Positions 26,935 through 35,184 of a stretch of DNA of 64,000 bases are shown here, piece after piece (the first letter of the stretch is position 1; the number at the start of each line of letters is the position of its first letter). Position numbers and translations under genes: made by a program. The stretch spans positions 124,001-188,000 of the forward strand of contig VISH01000002.1 in the NCBI GenBank assembly GCA_007827375.1, read 5' to 3'. Origin of the DNA: Alteromonadaceae bacterium 2753L.S.0a.02. Lineage in GTDB: Bacteria > Pseudomonadota > Gammaproteobacteria > Pseudomonadales > Cellvibrionaceae. Below the pieces are notes generated by a model, which did not search any database, was not told the DNA's origin, and saw only the letters and a list, made by a program, of their open reading frames with translations.

Positions 26935-27312
26935 ATGCTAAACAGCAAACTTATTTTTTGCTTCGCCAGTTGTTTTGGTGCGAGTGCCGTTATGTTGGGT
27001 GCCTTTGGTGCGCACAGTTTAAAAAATACTTTGAGCGAATCCCAGTTAGCGGTTTGGCAAACCGCTGTGCATTACCAGTTTTATCACACCATGGCGTTAT
27101 TGGCCGTTGGCTTGATGTTGTTACACGGAATGCCGCCAAAATGGTTGCAGTGGAGTGCTGGCGCGTTTGTGCTGGGCATACTGTTTTTTAGTGGCAGCCT
27201 TTATGCACTTGCTCTGGGCGGCCCTAGATTATTGGGTCCGATTACACCGCTAGGTGGGCTCGCGTTTATTGTGGGCTGGTTGATGTTATTACTGGCCGTG
27301 GTGAAACATTGA
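26935..27312 (+). CDS. DUF423 family small inner-membrane protein (YgdD-like)
   Basis: Four predicted membrane helices in 125 residues: FCFASCFGASAVMLGAFGAH, YHTMALLAVGLMLL, WSAGAFVLGILFFSGSLYAL and LGGLAFIVGWLMLLLAV. The motif GAFGAHSLK, the YHTMALL segment and FSGSLYALAL with GPITPLGG are the recognisable DUF423 features. Function is not established for the family. It starts 20 bases after the rpoH terminator and could receive read-through. The 83-base gap to trmB contains a short GC-rich inverted repeat but no clear terminator. Confidence 0.88.
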   Translation: MLNSKLIFCFASCFGASAVMLGAFGAHSLKNTLSESQLAVWQTAVHYQFYHTMALLAVGLMLLHGMPPKWLQWSAGAFVLGILFFSGSLYALALGGPRLLGPITPLGGLAFIVGWLMLLLAVVKH

Positions 27313-27435
27313 TCATAACCCGGGAATATCCTTCGCCGGGTCACACATACAATTTGCAACTTTTTCTAAATCTCAAAAAATGGTAGCCAAATAAATTTGG
27401 ATGATCTGTTTTGCTATCGGGTTACTAATGTTTGT

Positions 27436-28125
27436 ATGAAACCAGAATTCAAGAAAAAATCCATTCGCAGTTTTGTCATTCGCGGTGGTCGTATTACAGA
27501 AGGCCAGCGCAACGCATTCGAGCAGTGGTGGCCAACGTTCGGTTTGAGTTTGTTTGGGGGCACGCTCGATCCGACAGAGGCTTTTCAGCGGGAAGCACCG
27601 CTTGTTTTGGAAGTGGGCTTTGGTATGGGAGACTCTCTGCTACAAATGGCCATCGCGGAACCGGACAAAAACTTTATAGGTATAGAAGTTCACCCGCCTG
27701 GCGTTGGTCGTCTGATTCATTTGGCGGGTAAGGCCGAATTGAGCAATTTAAAAATTTACATGGCGGACGCTGTGGACGTGTTGCACGATTGTATTCCGCA
27801 CGCCTGTATTGATCGCTTGCAACTTTATTTCCCCGATCCATGGCACAAAAAGAAACATCACAAACGGCGTATCGTTCAGCCGGAGTTTATTCAACTGGTG
27901 GAAAGCCGTCTCAAGCCGAACGGTCGTTTTCATATGGCGACAGACTGGGCTCACTATGCGGAATATATGCTCGAATTGATGTCATCGGCATCAGGTTTTA
28001 CGAATACCGCTGGAGAATATTGTTTCGCTACCAAGCCTGATTATCGTCCCCTTACAAAATTTGAAGCGCGTGGTGAGCGGCTGGGGCACGGGGTGTGGGA
28101 TATTGTATTTGAAAAAACGGAATAA
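27436..28125 (+). CDS. trmB: tRNA (guanine-46-N7) methyltransferase TrmB
   Basis: SAM-dependent enzyme that makes m7G46 in the tRNA variable loop. Signature text includes IRSFVIRGGRITEGQ, the SAM loop LEVGFGMGDSLLQMA, IGIEVHPPGVGRLI and the catalytic stretch YFPDPWHKKKHHKRRIVQ. The chosen ATG at 27436 gives 229 residues beginning MKPEFKKKSIRS, a typical TrmB N-terminus. The frame is open to a TTG at 27397, but neither start has a good ribosome site, so the N-terminus is uncertain. Confidence 0.93.
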   Translation: MKPEFKKKSIRSFVIRGGRITEGQRNAFEQWWPTFGLSLFGGTLDPTEAFQREAPLVLEVGFGMGDSLLQMAIAEPDKNFIGIEVHPPGVGRLIHLAGKAELSNLKIYMADAVDVLHDCIPHACIDRLQLYFPDPWHKKKHHKRRIVQPEFIQLVESRLKPNGRFHMATDWAHYAEYMLELMSSASGFTNTAGEYCFATKPDYRPLTKFEARGERLGHGVWDIVFEKTE

Positions 28126-28223
28126 CCCATTTTAATAGGTTTTGATTTTTTTCATCGTACAAAAGTATGGATACATTAAAACTGTGAACAATTTTTTACA
28201 GAATCAGACGTCGCAGGCGCAAA

Positions 28224-28241
28224 ATAGGTCGATTAACCTAT
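28224..28241. promoter_or_regulatory. Operator-like inverted repeat upstream of the TIGR02444 gene
   Basis: ATAGGT and ACCTAT are perfect inverted 6-mers separated by CGATTA, about 58 bases before the next gene. The size suits a dimeric regulator or a small hairpin. No known factor is assigned. Confidence 0.3.
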
Positions 28242-28298
28242 GGCTCTTGATGTAAAGGCCAATTAACATACACGCGCCTTTAAAAATTAGAGTGTTAC

Positions 28299-28868
28299 AT
28301 GACGGCTTCCTCCCCATCTGCAGCCTGGCGAAACAACCTATGGGACTACGCAACGCGCGTGTATGCTCATCGGGAAGTTGAGAATATCGTGCTTGATCTG
28401 CAAGACGATTATTACGCGAACGTGAATATTATTCTCTGGCTTTGCTGGCTTGAGGAAGAGGCGATATTTCTATCGCGTGAACTGCTGGATGATGTATTGA
28501 TAACAGTCGATACCGTGAATCAAGCAACGCTGATTAAATTGCGTGAAGTTCGTAAATTCGTAAAAGAGGCTGGCTCTTTTACACAAGTGCAATCAAAACT
28601 CATTTCAAAGCAATTACTGAATGCTGAGTTAATGATTGAGAAAATACTTGTGCACCGCTTACAGGATCTTACCCGGCGCAGTATAAGCATTATGAAAGAT
28701 GAGCACGAACCGCTCAACCTCGCCTACTATCTCGATTTTCTGGGCATTCCCGATGCACGTCAAATTGCGCGATTGGTTCGCAGTGCGTGTCGTAGCGCCT
28801 ATCACCAAAGCGTCAGTTCTAAGATCTATCAAACCAGCCATTCGACACGTCCAAAAACTTCTGCGTAA
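28299..28868 (+). CDS. TIGR02444 family conserved protein
   Basis: Helical protein of 189 residues with no known biochemical role. The family text is clear at the N-terminus: LWDYATRVYAHREVENIVLDL followed by LQDDYYANVNIILWLCWLEEE. In Pseudomonas a homologue lies next to algP and the FKBP isomerase, as here. The C-terminal third (LNLAYYLDFLGIPDARQIARLVRSACR) is less conserved. It converges with algP, and a shared hairpin terminator lies between them. Confidence 0.8.
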   Translation: MTASSPSAAWRNNLWDYATRVYAHREVENIVLDLQDDYYANVNIILWLCWLEEEAIFLSRELLDDVLITVDTVNQATLIKLREVRKFVKEAGSFTQVQSKLISKQLLNAELMIEKILVHRLQDLTRRSISIMKDEHEPLNLAYYLDFLGIPDARQIARLVRSACRSAYHQSVSSKIYQTSHSTRPKTSA

Positions 28869-28961
28869 TGATCTTAGCAAGCGTTTTAGTAACACTTATT
28901 GTCACTGATTGTTCAGCGTCGTTGCTTTGATAACTACGGTATAGCCAAAACATAAAAATGA

Positions 28962-28984
28962 AACGCCCGCTAATTGCGGGCGTT
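28962..28984. terminator. Bidirectional terminator between the TIGR02444 gene and algP
   Basis: AACGCCCGC - TAATT - GCGGGCGTT, a perfect 9-bp stem. A T-rich run follows on the plus side (GATTTTTAG) and on the minus side (TTTCATTTTTATG). It lies just past the algP stop. Confidence 0.8.
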
Positions 28985-29002
28985 GGTGATTTTTAGAGTA
29001 TC

Positions 29003-30016
29003 TTAGTTGTCGTCACCGAACAAGCTACTACCGGGGGTTGGTGCACTGGGCGCTGGTTTCGCTTCATCGCTCTTTGTCGGCTCCGCTGGTGTTGCAGGTG
29101 CAGCTTTAACAGCAGGTTCGTTCGCTGGTTGTGGAGCGGGTTTGGGTGGTGTAACTGGAGCCGGTGCTACGGGTGTGCTTATTGGAGCGGGTTTTGGCGC
29201 TTCAGGTTTTTCGGTGGCTACAGGCTTTGGTGCAACAGGTTTTGGAGTTTCCGAGGGCTTACTTTCTGGTGCGCTAACTTTGGGTGTTTCTGGCTTGGGT
29301 GCGACGGTGGGTTTCGGCGCTTCTGGTTTTGGTGCTGCTGGCGCAGGGCTAGCTGGAGTACTTGCCGCGATTTTCTTTTCTTCCGTTTTTTTCTCAATCG
29401 GGGCACTCGGGGCTTTTTTCACCGGGGCTTTTTTAACGGGAGCTTTCTTCGTTGGGGCTTTCTTGGCCACGGCTTTCTTTGCGGGTGCTTTTTTTACTGC
29501 TGCTTTTTTAGCGGGCGCTTTTTTTGCTGCAGCTTTCTTGGTTGCGGCTTTCTTCGCTGGCGCTTCTACGGCTGCACTTTTGGGCGCTGCTTTACGAGCG
29601 GCCTTTTTGCGGGGTTTCTTCTTCATGGCAGAGCGCTGAGCGCCCGCCGCAATCTTATCAAGGGCTGCGGCTTGTTTGGCCGATTCGCTCGCAACCTGGT
29701 ACTCAGCTTTGGCTGCTTTGCTTACCGCGCTCAGATCTGCAACAACTTTTTTCTGTGCTGCTACAGCCGCTTTTGCTTTGGCAATACGGGATACTACAGC
29801 CGCAGTTTTGTTTTTAGCAGCAGCTGCAGTTTTAGCTTTGGCTAGAAGGCTGGACAGTTTTGTCTTCGCCTTGGTCAAAGCCGAGTTTGCAGATTTTACA
29901 GCTTTTTCTGCTTGGTTAACTTTTTGAGTTCGCGCTGCGTCGAGTTTGACTTTGAGCGTTTCAATTTGTTTCAGCAGATCGACTACCGAGTCGACGGGTT
30001 TCTTTTTTGCGGCCAT
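29003..30016 (-). CDS. algP: AlgP-like histone H1-like DNA-binding protein
   Basis: 337 residues in three parts. Residues 1-115 form a helical coiled-coil region (VDLLKQIETLKVKLDAARTQK and Ala/Lys-rich helices). About residues 130-205 are a Lys/Ala/Pro repeat region with KKAP and KKAA units, like eukaryotic H1 tails. About residues 215-320 are Pro/Lys/Ala-rich with PKPEAPKP-type units. The C-terminus is SSLFGDDN. P. aeruginosa AlgP (AlgR3) has the same helical head and KPAA-type repeats and is linked to regulation of alginate genes. The neighbours here (TIGR02444, FKBP isomerase, algQ) match the Pseudomonas locus. A role in nucleoid structure is inferred. The large open frames on the opposite strand are shadows of its biased codons. 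Confidence 0.85.
   Translation of the reverse strand: MAAKKKPVDSVVDLLKQIETLKVKLDAARTQKVNQAEKAVKSANSALTKAKTKLSSLLAKAKTAAAAKNKTAAVVSRIAKAKAAVAAQKKVVADLSAVSKAAKAEYQVASESAKQAAALDKIAAGAQRSAMKKKPRKKAARKAAPKSAAVEAPAKKAATKKAAAKKAPAKKAAVKKAPAKKAVAKKAPTKKAPVKKAPVKKAPSAPIEKKTEEKKIAASTPASPAPAAPKPEAPKPTVAPKPETPKVSAPESKPSETPKPVAPKPVATEKPEAPKPAPISTPVAPAPVTPPKPAPQPANEPAVKAAPATPAEPTKSDEAKPAPSAPTPGSSLFGDDN
29405..29610 (-). repeat. Imperfect 12-15 bp tandem repeats inside algP
   Basis: The plus strand repeats GCTTTTTT/GCTTTCTT-centred units every 12 or 15 bases, encoding KKAPAKKA, VKKAPAKK, KKAPTKKAPVKK and similar. Such arrays expand and contract by slippage; the equivalent algP repeats in Pseudomonas are known to vary between strains. 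Confidence 0.75.
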
Positions 30017-30397
30017 GACTGAGTACCTGAGAGTGTCGTTAAGGTTTTAGTAATAAGGCGCAAAAATGATAACGTTGTTTTTTGCAAAATTGTATATTTT
30101 TTGTTTGTAAAATCGTGCTCTTATCAAAAAAGACACAGGAATTGCCGAAGATCTTTCGCTGTTGCGACTGATTCTGTAGAAAGTGGAGTCTTTTCAGGCC
30201 ATCGCTTGCGCTGTAGAACTGCTGCTTGTGCAACGCTTAACCAAACAATTTAACGCTGAAAAGTGGCGCTCTGTGAGCCTGCTCGCTAGCCGCTGAGTTG
30301 CGCGTTAGGTATACTGGCCGCGCTCCGTGGATATGATTCCTGCCCATTTTTCGCTGGTACTCACCCTATGTGCGGCATTTATGCCAGACATATCCCA

Positions 30398-30403
30398 TAT
30401 AAT
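30398..30403 (+). promoter_or_regulatory. -10 element for the FKBP gene, in a 423-base intergenic region
   Basis: A perfect TATAAT lies 37 bases before the ATG at 30440; the -35 at 17 bases (GCATTT) is poor. The whole gap from 30017 to 30439 between divergent algP and the FKBP gene is AT-rich near algP (30060-30130). A second -10-like TATACT lies near 30308. I see no RNA gene, repeat or open frame in it that I would defend. Confidence 0.4.
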
Positions 30404-30439
30404 CAGAGAGACTCGTTACTACCTTTACAGGACATTACA

Positions 30440-31228
30440 ATGACTAAAACTCAAATACTCGCTGTGGCTGCCACTTCGCTGATTTTGGCCGGGTGCGGCA
30501 AAGAGGCTGCTCAGCCAGCCAAAGAAGTCACCGTTGAAACACTCGAAGAGAAGGTTAGCTATTTACTCGGTTACAACATGGCTTCGCAGGCTAAGGCAAA
30601 TGATTTTGTGATCAATGCCGATGTAATGGCGTTGGCAGTACAGGAAGTGAATGATGGCAAAGAGCAGCGCTTCACCGACGAAGAAATGCAGGCAACTATG
30701 CGTTCTTTCCAAACGGATCAAAACGCCAAGCGGCAGGAAAAGGTGAGTAAGCTGATCGAAAAAAATACCCAGGCAGCGAAGGAGTTTTTGGAAGCAAATG
30801 CCAAGAAAGAAGGTGTTGTGCAAACCGAGTCTGGGTTGCAGTATAAAATCCTTACCAAGGGTGAGGGCGCGATACCCACAGCAAAAGATCATGTGTTGGC
30901 TCATTACCGTGGCACTACGCTCGACGGCAACGAGTTCGATAGCTCTTACAAGCGTGGCGAACCGGCCAAGTTCCCTGTTGGCGGTTTAATTCCAGGCTGG
31001 GTTGAAGCGTTGCAAATTATGCCCGTAGGCTCCAAGTGGGAGCTGTACATTCCTGGTGAACTTGCCTATGGTCCTGGTGGAAAAATGAACCCAGCGACCC
31101 GTCAATACGACATCGAGCCGAATGCGCTGCTGATATTCGAATTGGAATTACTCGATATCAACCCAGATGAGAAAGCGAAGGAAGAAGCCGAGGCGAAGCC
31201 AGCTGAGGAAGCCAAGCCCGCAAAATAA
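30440..31228 (+). CDS. FKBP-type peptidyl-prolyl isomerase lipoprotein
   Basis: Envelope folding helper of 262 residues. The N-terminus is a lipoprotein signal, LAVAATSLILAGCGK, with the lipid-modified Cys about residue 19. An FkpA/Mip-type dimerisation domain follows (VSYLLGYNMASQAK to about residue 130). The FKBP domain follows (about 135-240) with the active-site strand YRGTTLDGNEFDSSYKRG, FPVGGLIPGWVEAL and IPGELAYGPGG. The C-terminal tail is Glu/Lys/Ala-rich (EAEAKPAEEAKPAK). The ATG at 30440, with AGGA upstream, gives the lipoprotein signal; the frame is open further upstream but without a signal sequence. The equivalent Pseudomonas gene also lies between algP and algQ. Confidence 0.92.
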   Translation: MTKTQILAVAATSLILAGCGKEAAQPAKEVTVETLEEKVSYLLGYNMASQAKANDFVINADVMALAVQEVNDGKEQRFTDEEMQATMRSFQTDQNAKRQEKVSKLIEKNTQAAKEFLEANAKKEGVVQTESGLQYKILTKGEGAIPTAKDHVLAHYRGTTLDGNEFDSSYKRGEPAKFPVGGLIPGWVEALQIMPVGSKWELYIPGELAYGPGGKMNPATRQYDIEPNALLIFELELLDINPDEKAKEEAEAKPAEEAKPAK

Positions 31229-31248
31229 GTCTTGCGGATGTATTTGAT

Positions 31249-31279
31249 AAAAAGCCCGGATTTTTCCGGGCTTTTTTTT
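31249..31279. terminator. Terminator shared by the FKBP and WD40 genes
   Basis: AAAAAGCCCGGA - TTTT - TCCGGGCTTTTT, a 12-bp stem with T-tracts on both strands, lying between the two convergent stop codons. Confidence 0.92.
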
Positions 31280-31288
31280 GCTTAAAAT

Positions 31289-32287
31289 TTATTGCGCAGA
31301 GCGAAGTGATAAGTGATGGATAAAACCATTCGACGCTACTGCAACAAATGTATTGGGTTGTTTGCCAAAACTCAGCGCGAGTACTGCAGCGCTGGTGGGC
31401 TTCCATTTTTTTCGCTTGGGCAATTTCCAGCGCGCGATCTCCTGCAATTGCGGGATTCGCCAAAGTTGTACGATTTGATCGGGGCGGCCGGTGAGCAGGT
31501 ATTGGTTGTCTGCGCTGAAGCGTGCTGTGGTGAACATAAGGCCGCGTTTCAAATGTTGAGCTTTTAACGGCAGCTCGCCGAGTACCTCACCATTATGGGT
31601 GTGCCACAGAAGCGCTTTATCATATTTGCTGACGCTCAATGCGAGTGCGCCGTCGCCCGAAAGTTTTACGAGTTGCACATCGTCTTCATGTTTAACACGC
31701 AGCAGTTGTTTGCCGTCATGAGTATTCCATAGTGCAACACTGGCGTCTTCAGAACCGGTAATCGCCAGTTCACCGTTTTCGCTCAGGTCGACGCTACGTA
31801 CCCGGTTTTCGTGTTTGAAGGTTTGTTTGATGCCGCCGCGTTGCACGTCGAACAGCACCGCCGAGTGATCGCTTAAACCGACTAGAGCCGTTGCGGCACC
31901 TGGGCCAAGTGCTACGTCTAAAATTTCCCCCGGGGCGCTCCAGAAGCGGTAAGCTTCCCCCGATTGGGTTTCCCAGAGCACCAAAGTGGCGGGATCGGCC
32001 GTTAAGGCCCAAAGGCCGTCGCTTGAAATTGAAGCGCTAATGAAAGTGCTGGGCTCTGAACTGCTGTGATTCCAGTTGTATTTGCGTTCTTCGCTGCCGA
32101 GCAGCCAGAAACTGCCGCCGTGATAGATCGAGCCAATAACGGCAAGTGTGCCGTCCTGTGACAGGGCTGCGCTGTGTAAACCCGCTGCGGCAACTTCAAG
32201 AGAGTGGTCTGGTGCAAGGCTTTTGCTACAAGCGTTTATAAACAAGCAGCACCAAGCCAGTGTGCAAAGTCGTAGCAATGCGTGCAT
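31289..32287 (-). CDS. WD40-repeat lipoprotein
   Basis: 332 residues. The N-terminus is a lipoprotein signal (LCTLAWCCLFINACSK, lipobox Cys about residue 20). The rest forms a beta-propeller of about six or seven blades. Blade ends are visible as LVLWETQSGEAY, AVLFDVQRGG, VALWNTHDGKQL, ALLWHTHNGEVL and VQLWRIPQLQEI, and the Ser-x-Asp-Gly turns as LSQDGTLAV, ISSDGLWAL, LSENGELAI and LSGDGALAL. It is probably a periplasmic protein-protein interaction platform anchored to a membrane; the partner is unknown. It lies between the FKBP gene and algQ. Confidence 0.85.
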   Translation of the reverse strand: MHALLRLCTLAWCCLFINACSKSLAPDHSLEVAAAGLHSAALSQDGTLAVIGSIYHGGSFWLLGSEERKYNWNHSSSEPSTFISASISSDGLWALTADPATLVLWETQSGEAYRFWSAPGEILDVALGPGAATALVGLSDHSAVLFDVQRGGIKQTFKHENRVRSVDLSENGELAITGSEDASVALWNTHDGKQLLRVKHEDDVQLVKLSGDGALALSVSKYDKALLWHTHNGEVLGELPLKAQHLKRGLMFTTARFSADNQYLLTGRPDQIVQLWRIPQLQEIARWKLPKRKKWKPTSAAVLALSFGKQPNTFVAVASNGFIHHLSLRSAQ

Positions 32288-32434
32288 GGTAGAGGTGATG
32301 TCCTTTATTGCGAAAATAAAACGCAGCGTAAAATGTTACATAAAAAGGATAGCAGTGAAATAGTTAGACAACCGCTGCTCAAGGTCGAACAGCCGACGGT
32401 TTACAAAAAAATTATTGCGAGGTGACTGCGCTCC

Positions 32435-32465
32435 GCTGGATGCGCGACTCAGCGGCGCATCCAGC
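32435..32465. terminator. 11-bp perfect hairpin downstream of algQ
   Basis: GCTGGATGCGC (32435-32445) pairs with GCGCATCCAGC (32455-32465) across a 9-base loop, 12 bases after the algQ stop. On the minus strand a T-tract follows only about 25 bases later, so it may be an RNA-stabilising 3' structure rather than a textbook terminator. Confidence 0.55.
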
Positions 32466-32476
32466 CAGGCGATTCT

Positions 32477-32941
32477 TTAGGCGACGCGATCTTTATGAGC
32501 GATATGTAATACTTCGATTGCGCGATCTTCGGCTTCAAAGCGGGCGGCGAGTTTTTCGCCGAGTTCAGACAGGTCGGGGGGCAGAGATTCCAGGTCATCA
32601 ATTTCCTGGTATTTGTCGTTAAAGTCGAGCACAAATTCTGTGGTGGTATCCACTTCGTGAAATAACTCTTTGGCTTCGGCCAGGGCGTCTTTGTCGTTGA
32701 ACTCTTTGCCTTCCTGAACCAATTGATCGTAAACCTCGAAGTGCCCGGCAGATACGTAATCGACCATGACCTGACACATTGCTCTGAGTGTTTCGCCGAT
32801 ATCTTCTGGTGATTCATGATCGACAATCTCTGAAAGGCTGCAATACAGCACCAGCATTTGCTGACGATTTTTAAGCCATTTATCGATGATATCGCTGACA
32901 CCACCCCAACGTTCTTGAGCAGACTTACAGTTTTCCAGCAT
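32477..32941 (-). CDS. algQ: Anti-sigma-70 factor AlgQ/Rsd
   Basis: 154-residue helical protein that binds region 4 of the housekeeping sigma factor. Recognised by LENCKSAQERWGGVSDIIDKWL at the N-terminus, RQQMLVLYCSLSEI, VMVDYVSAGHFEVYDQLV and LDFNDKYQEIDDL. Pseudomonas AlgQ (alginate and virulence regulator) and E. coli Rsd are homologues. The order algP - FKBP - algQ matches Pseudomonas apart from the WD40 gene inserted here. The ATG is preceded by the ribosome site AGGAAGG. Confidence 0.93.
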   Translation of the reverse strand: MLENCKSAQERWGGVSDIIDKWLKNRQQMLVLYCSLSEIVDHESPEDIGETLRAMCQVMVDYVSAGHFEVYDQLVQEGKEFNDKDALAEAKELFHEVDTTTEFVLDFNDKYQEIDDLESLPPDLSELGEKLAARFEAEDRAIEVLHIAHKDRVA

Positions 32942-33085
32942 GGTTATTTGGTACCTTCCTGTTTTTAATCATATTAGCTCTATCTGAAGATAGGATAGTC
33001 GCTTCATTGCGGCAAGTCACGCGGCAAAGCGCGCCTATGCCAAACTGGTCTATTCTTTAGGTATTGTGGTGTATTAAATTCAGAG

Positions 33086-33562
33086 ATGGCGCTAATTATG
33101 GTATTGCGTGACGCTTTAACCCCGGCAAAGACAGTGGCATTGGTGTTTTGTTTAATGGTGTTTGTGTCGGGCCTTGCGTTTGCTGAGGAGGAGGCTCCGC
33201 CCCCTGAAGGCGAAGACGGCGAGGTGCCAGCGTCGGCAACCGTCATATATTTGCCGCTTAAACCGGCATTCGTGGTGAACTATGGTGGTCCCGGCCGGCT
33301 AAAATATATTAAGGCAGAAGTTTCCGTGCGGCTGGATTCCCCGACTGCTGCCAACGCAGTGCGCCACCATTTACCTTACATCCGCAACAATTTAGTCATG
33401 CTGTTTGCCAGCCAAACCGACGAATCTGTTGCTTCACAGGCCGGCAAAGAAGCGCTGCGCCAGGATGCCTTGTCGGAAATTCGAAAAATCGTGCTCGAAG
33501 AAGACGGTCTCGAAAGTGGCGTGGTGGACGTTTTTTTTAACACGTTAATTGTGCAAAAATAA
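33086..33562 (+). CDS. FliL-like periplasmic protein
   Basis: 158 residues: a basic N-terminus, a membrane or signal segment (VALVFCLMVFVSGLAFA), an acidic Pro/Glu linker (EEEAPPPEGEDGEVPA) and a C-terminal domain. The domain text resembles FliL: YLPLKPAFVVNYGGPGRLKYIKAEVSVR, HHLPYIRNNLVMLFASQ and FFNTLIVQK. FliL proteins associate with the flagellar stator, but no flagellar genes are nearby and similar stand-alone paralogues occur next to algQ in related bacteria. It may therefore serve another membrane complex. ATG 33086 or 33098; no clear ribosome site decides between them. It converges with gshA (9-base gap). Confidence 0.78.
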   Translation: MALIMVLRDALTPAKTVALVFCLMVFVSGLAFAEEEAPPPEGEDGEVPASATVIYLPLKPAFVVNYGGPGRLKYIKAEVSVRLDSPTAANAVRHHLPYIRNNLVMLFASQTDESVASQAGKEALRQDALSEIRKIVLEEDGLESGVVDVFFNTLIVQK

Positions 33563-33570
33563 TTTCAGCG

Positions 33571-35184
33571 CTATATAAAATTACCACAACACATGCGGTA
33601 CTGTTGGTAGTAACGTTGTAAGAATTCATCGAAACTAAACCCGCTTTGGGCGCTTTTACGTTCTAATTTTTGCTGCTCTGCAATTGAATCCGTCGCCATT
33701 GAATCGAGGCGTTCCACCATTTTTTTAGGGAGTTCGTAGTCGAGCAATTTTTGATGATTGCTGCGTGATTGTTGCAGCGCCAGTTGTGAGTATTCTGTGC
33801 GGCTTTCCAGTAGCTCATTCATTAATTTTGCAGAAGGGGTGAGCGCTACATTTTTAATTTTTTGGTGTTGCAGTTCGAGGCTGCTTGAATACCCCTGAGT
33901 TTGATAGGCATTGTCGAGCAATTGCGCGACCGGCTGCAATGCCGTCATGAGTTCATTCCCCCACTCACTAAGACTAACTTCACCCAAGGTGGCATGTTGT
34001 AACTTCAAACCTGGTTCGCGACCGCGATTAACCACGGCTTTTTGGTTTGCGAGAATGAGCTGTGCTTCCTTGGAGTTGGTGTCTGGGCTGTATTGCAACG
34101 CGCAGTACAAAAGGAAAATATCAAGAAAACGAATTTGCTCTTCACTGATGCCTTCGGGTGATAGTGGATTGGCGTCGAGGCAGCGAACCTCAATGTATTC
34201 CACTCCGCGATTGGCCAGCGCTGTTAGCGCAGTTTCGCCGGGCTTTGCCGTACGTTTGGGGCGAATGGCACTGTAAAATTCGTTTTCGATTTGCAGCAGC
34301 CCGGTGTTGAGCTGTTTGAAATTCCCAGCGTTATCTTTAACACCGATGGATTCATAATCGGGATGGGGATGAGTAATCGAGCTGCAAAGCGTTTCGATAT
34401 AACTTTGCTGATGGTTGTAGCATACATACATCGATTCCTGCGCACTGCTTTGGTAGCCGAGATCGCCCATCCGCAAAGATGTGGCGTGGGGCAGGTGCAA
34501 GGTATGTTGCAGGTCTCCCAGCGGCAGAAGATTGTGGTCGCGGTTGGCGACAAAAGAGCTGCACAGTGCTGGCGATGCGCCGAATAAATAAATTAACAGC
34601 CAATAGTGGCGACGGAAATTTCTAATTAACCCGAAGTAGGCGTGATTTTTAAATCCCTGCAAATCCAACAATAAGTTTTCACGGCGCAGTAAAAACGCCC
34701 AAAACGCGTTCGGTAGCGAAAAGTTGTAATGCACTCCGGCTACCGTTTGCATTGAGCGCCCGTAGCGGTGCCCCAGGCCCACCCGGTATACCGTTTTCAT
34801 TAGGCCATTATTGGAATCACCGTATTGGGCCACGGGTATTTCTGCATCGCTGCCTAGCGCGCAGGGCATGCTATGGGTCCACAGGGTTTCGCCGCTATTC
34901 AGCTTCCGAGCGGCGTAACTTTGCACCATATGCAATTGCCGCAGTAAATCGTTGATGTCGTGGCTGGGTGGCGTGATGAATTCAAGTAATGCTTCGCTGA
35001 AATCGGTAGTGATTTTGGGGTGGGTTAATGCCGAGCCCAGACCGATTGGATGCGGGGTCTGAGCCAATCGGCCGTGCTCGTCCACCCTTAGGCTTTCGCG
35101 TTCGGCGCCGCGCAATATGCCGGTAAGTAGGGTCGCGTTTTCCTGACGCCCGAGCTCATCGGGCAGATTTTCAATGGTGAACAT
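33571..35184 (-). CDS. gshA: Glutamate-cysteine ligase
   Basis: First and rate-limiting step of glutathione synthesis, cytoplasmic, 537 residues (E. coli type; 518 there). Family text: ILRGAERESLRVDEHGRLAQTPHP, FSEALLEFITPP, LWTHSMPCAL, PVAQYGDSNNGLMKTVYRVGLGHRYG, GVHYNFSLP and YIEVRCLDANPLSPEGI. The start ATG at 35184 overlaps the stop of the preceding small gene (TAATG), so expression is coupled to it. gshB is about 33 kb away in the same window. Confidence 0.96.
   Translation of the reverse strand: MFTIENLPDELGRQENATLLTGILRGAERESLRVDEHGRLAQTPHPIGLGSALTHPKITTDFSEALLEFITPPSHDINDLLRQLHMVQSYAARKLNSGETLWTHSMPCALGSDAEIPVAQYGDSNNGLMKTVYRVGLGHRYGRSMQTVAGVHYNFSLPNAFWAFLLRRENLLLDLQGFKNHAYFGLIRNFRRHYWLLIYLFGASPALCSSFVANRDHNLLPLGDLQHTLHLPHATSLRMGDLGYQSSAQESMYVCYNHQQSYIETLCSSITHPHPDYESIGVKDNAGNFKQLNTGLLQIENEFYSAIRPKRTAKPGETALTALANRGVEYIEVRCLDANPLSPEGISEEQIRFLDIFLLYCALQYSPDTNSKEAQLILANQKAVVNRGREPGLKLQHATLGEVSLSEWGNELMTALQPVAQLLDNAYQTQGYSSSLELQHQKIKNVALTPSAKLMNELLESRTEYSQLALQQSRSNHQKLLDYELPKKMVERLDSMATDSIAEQQKLERKSAQSGFSFDEFLQRYYQQYRMCCGNFI

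Noticed and set aside
29007..29845. Long open frames on the plus strand opposite algP (210 and 238 codons, Gly/Phe/Ala-rich)
   Set aside because: They are antisense shadows of the Lys/Ala/Pro repeats; composition is explained entirely by the algP codons, and there is no ribosome site or family resemblance.
31889..32012. Frames antisense or alternative within the WD40 gene
   Set aside because: Short, without ribosome sites, and incompatible with the clear WD40 blade pattern in the minus-strand frame.
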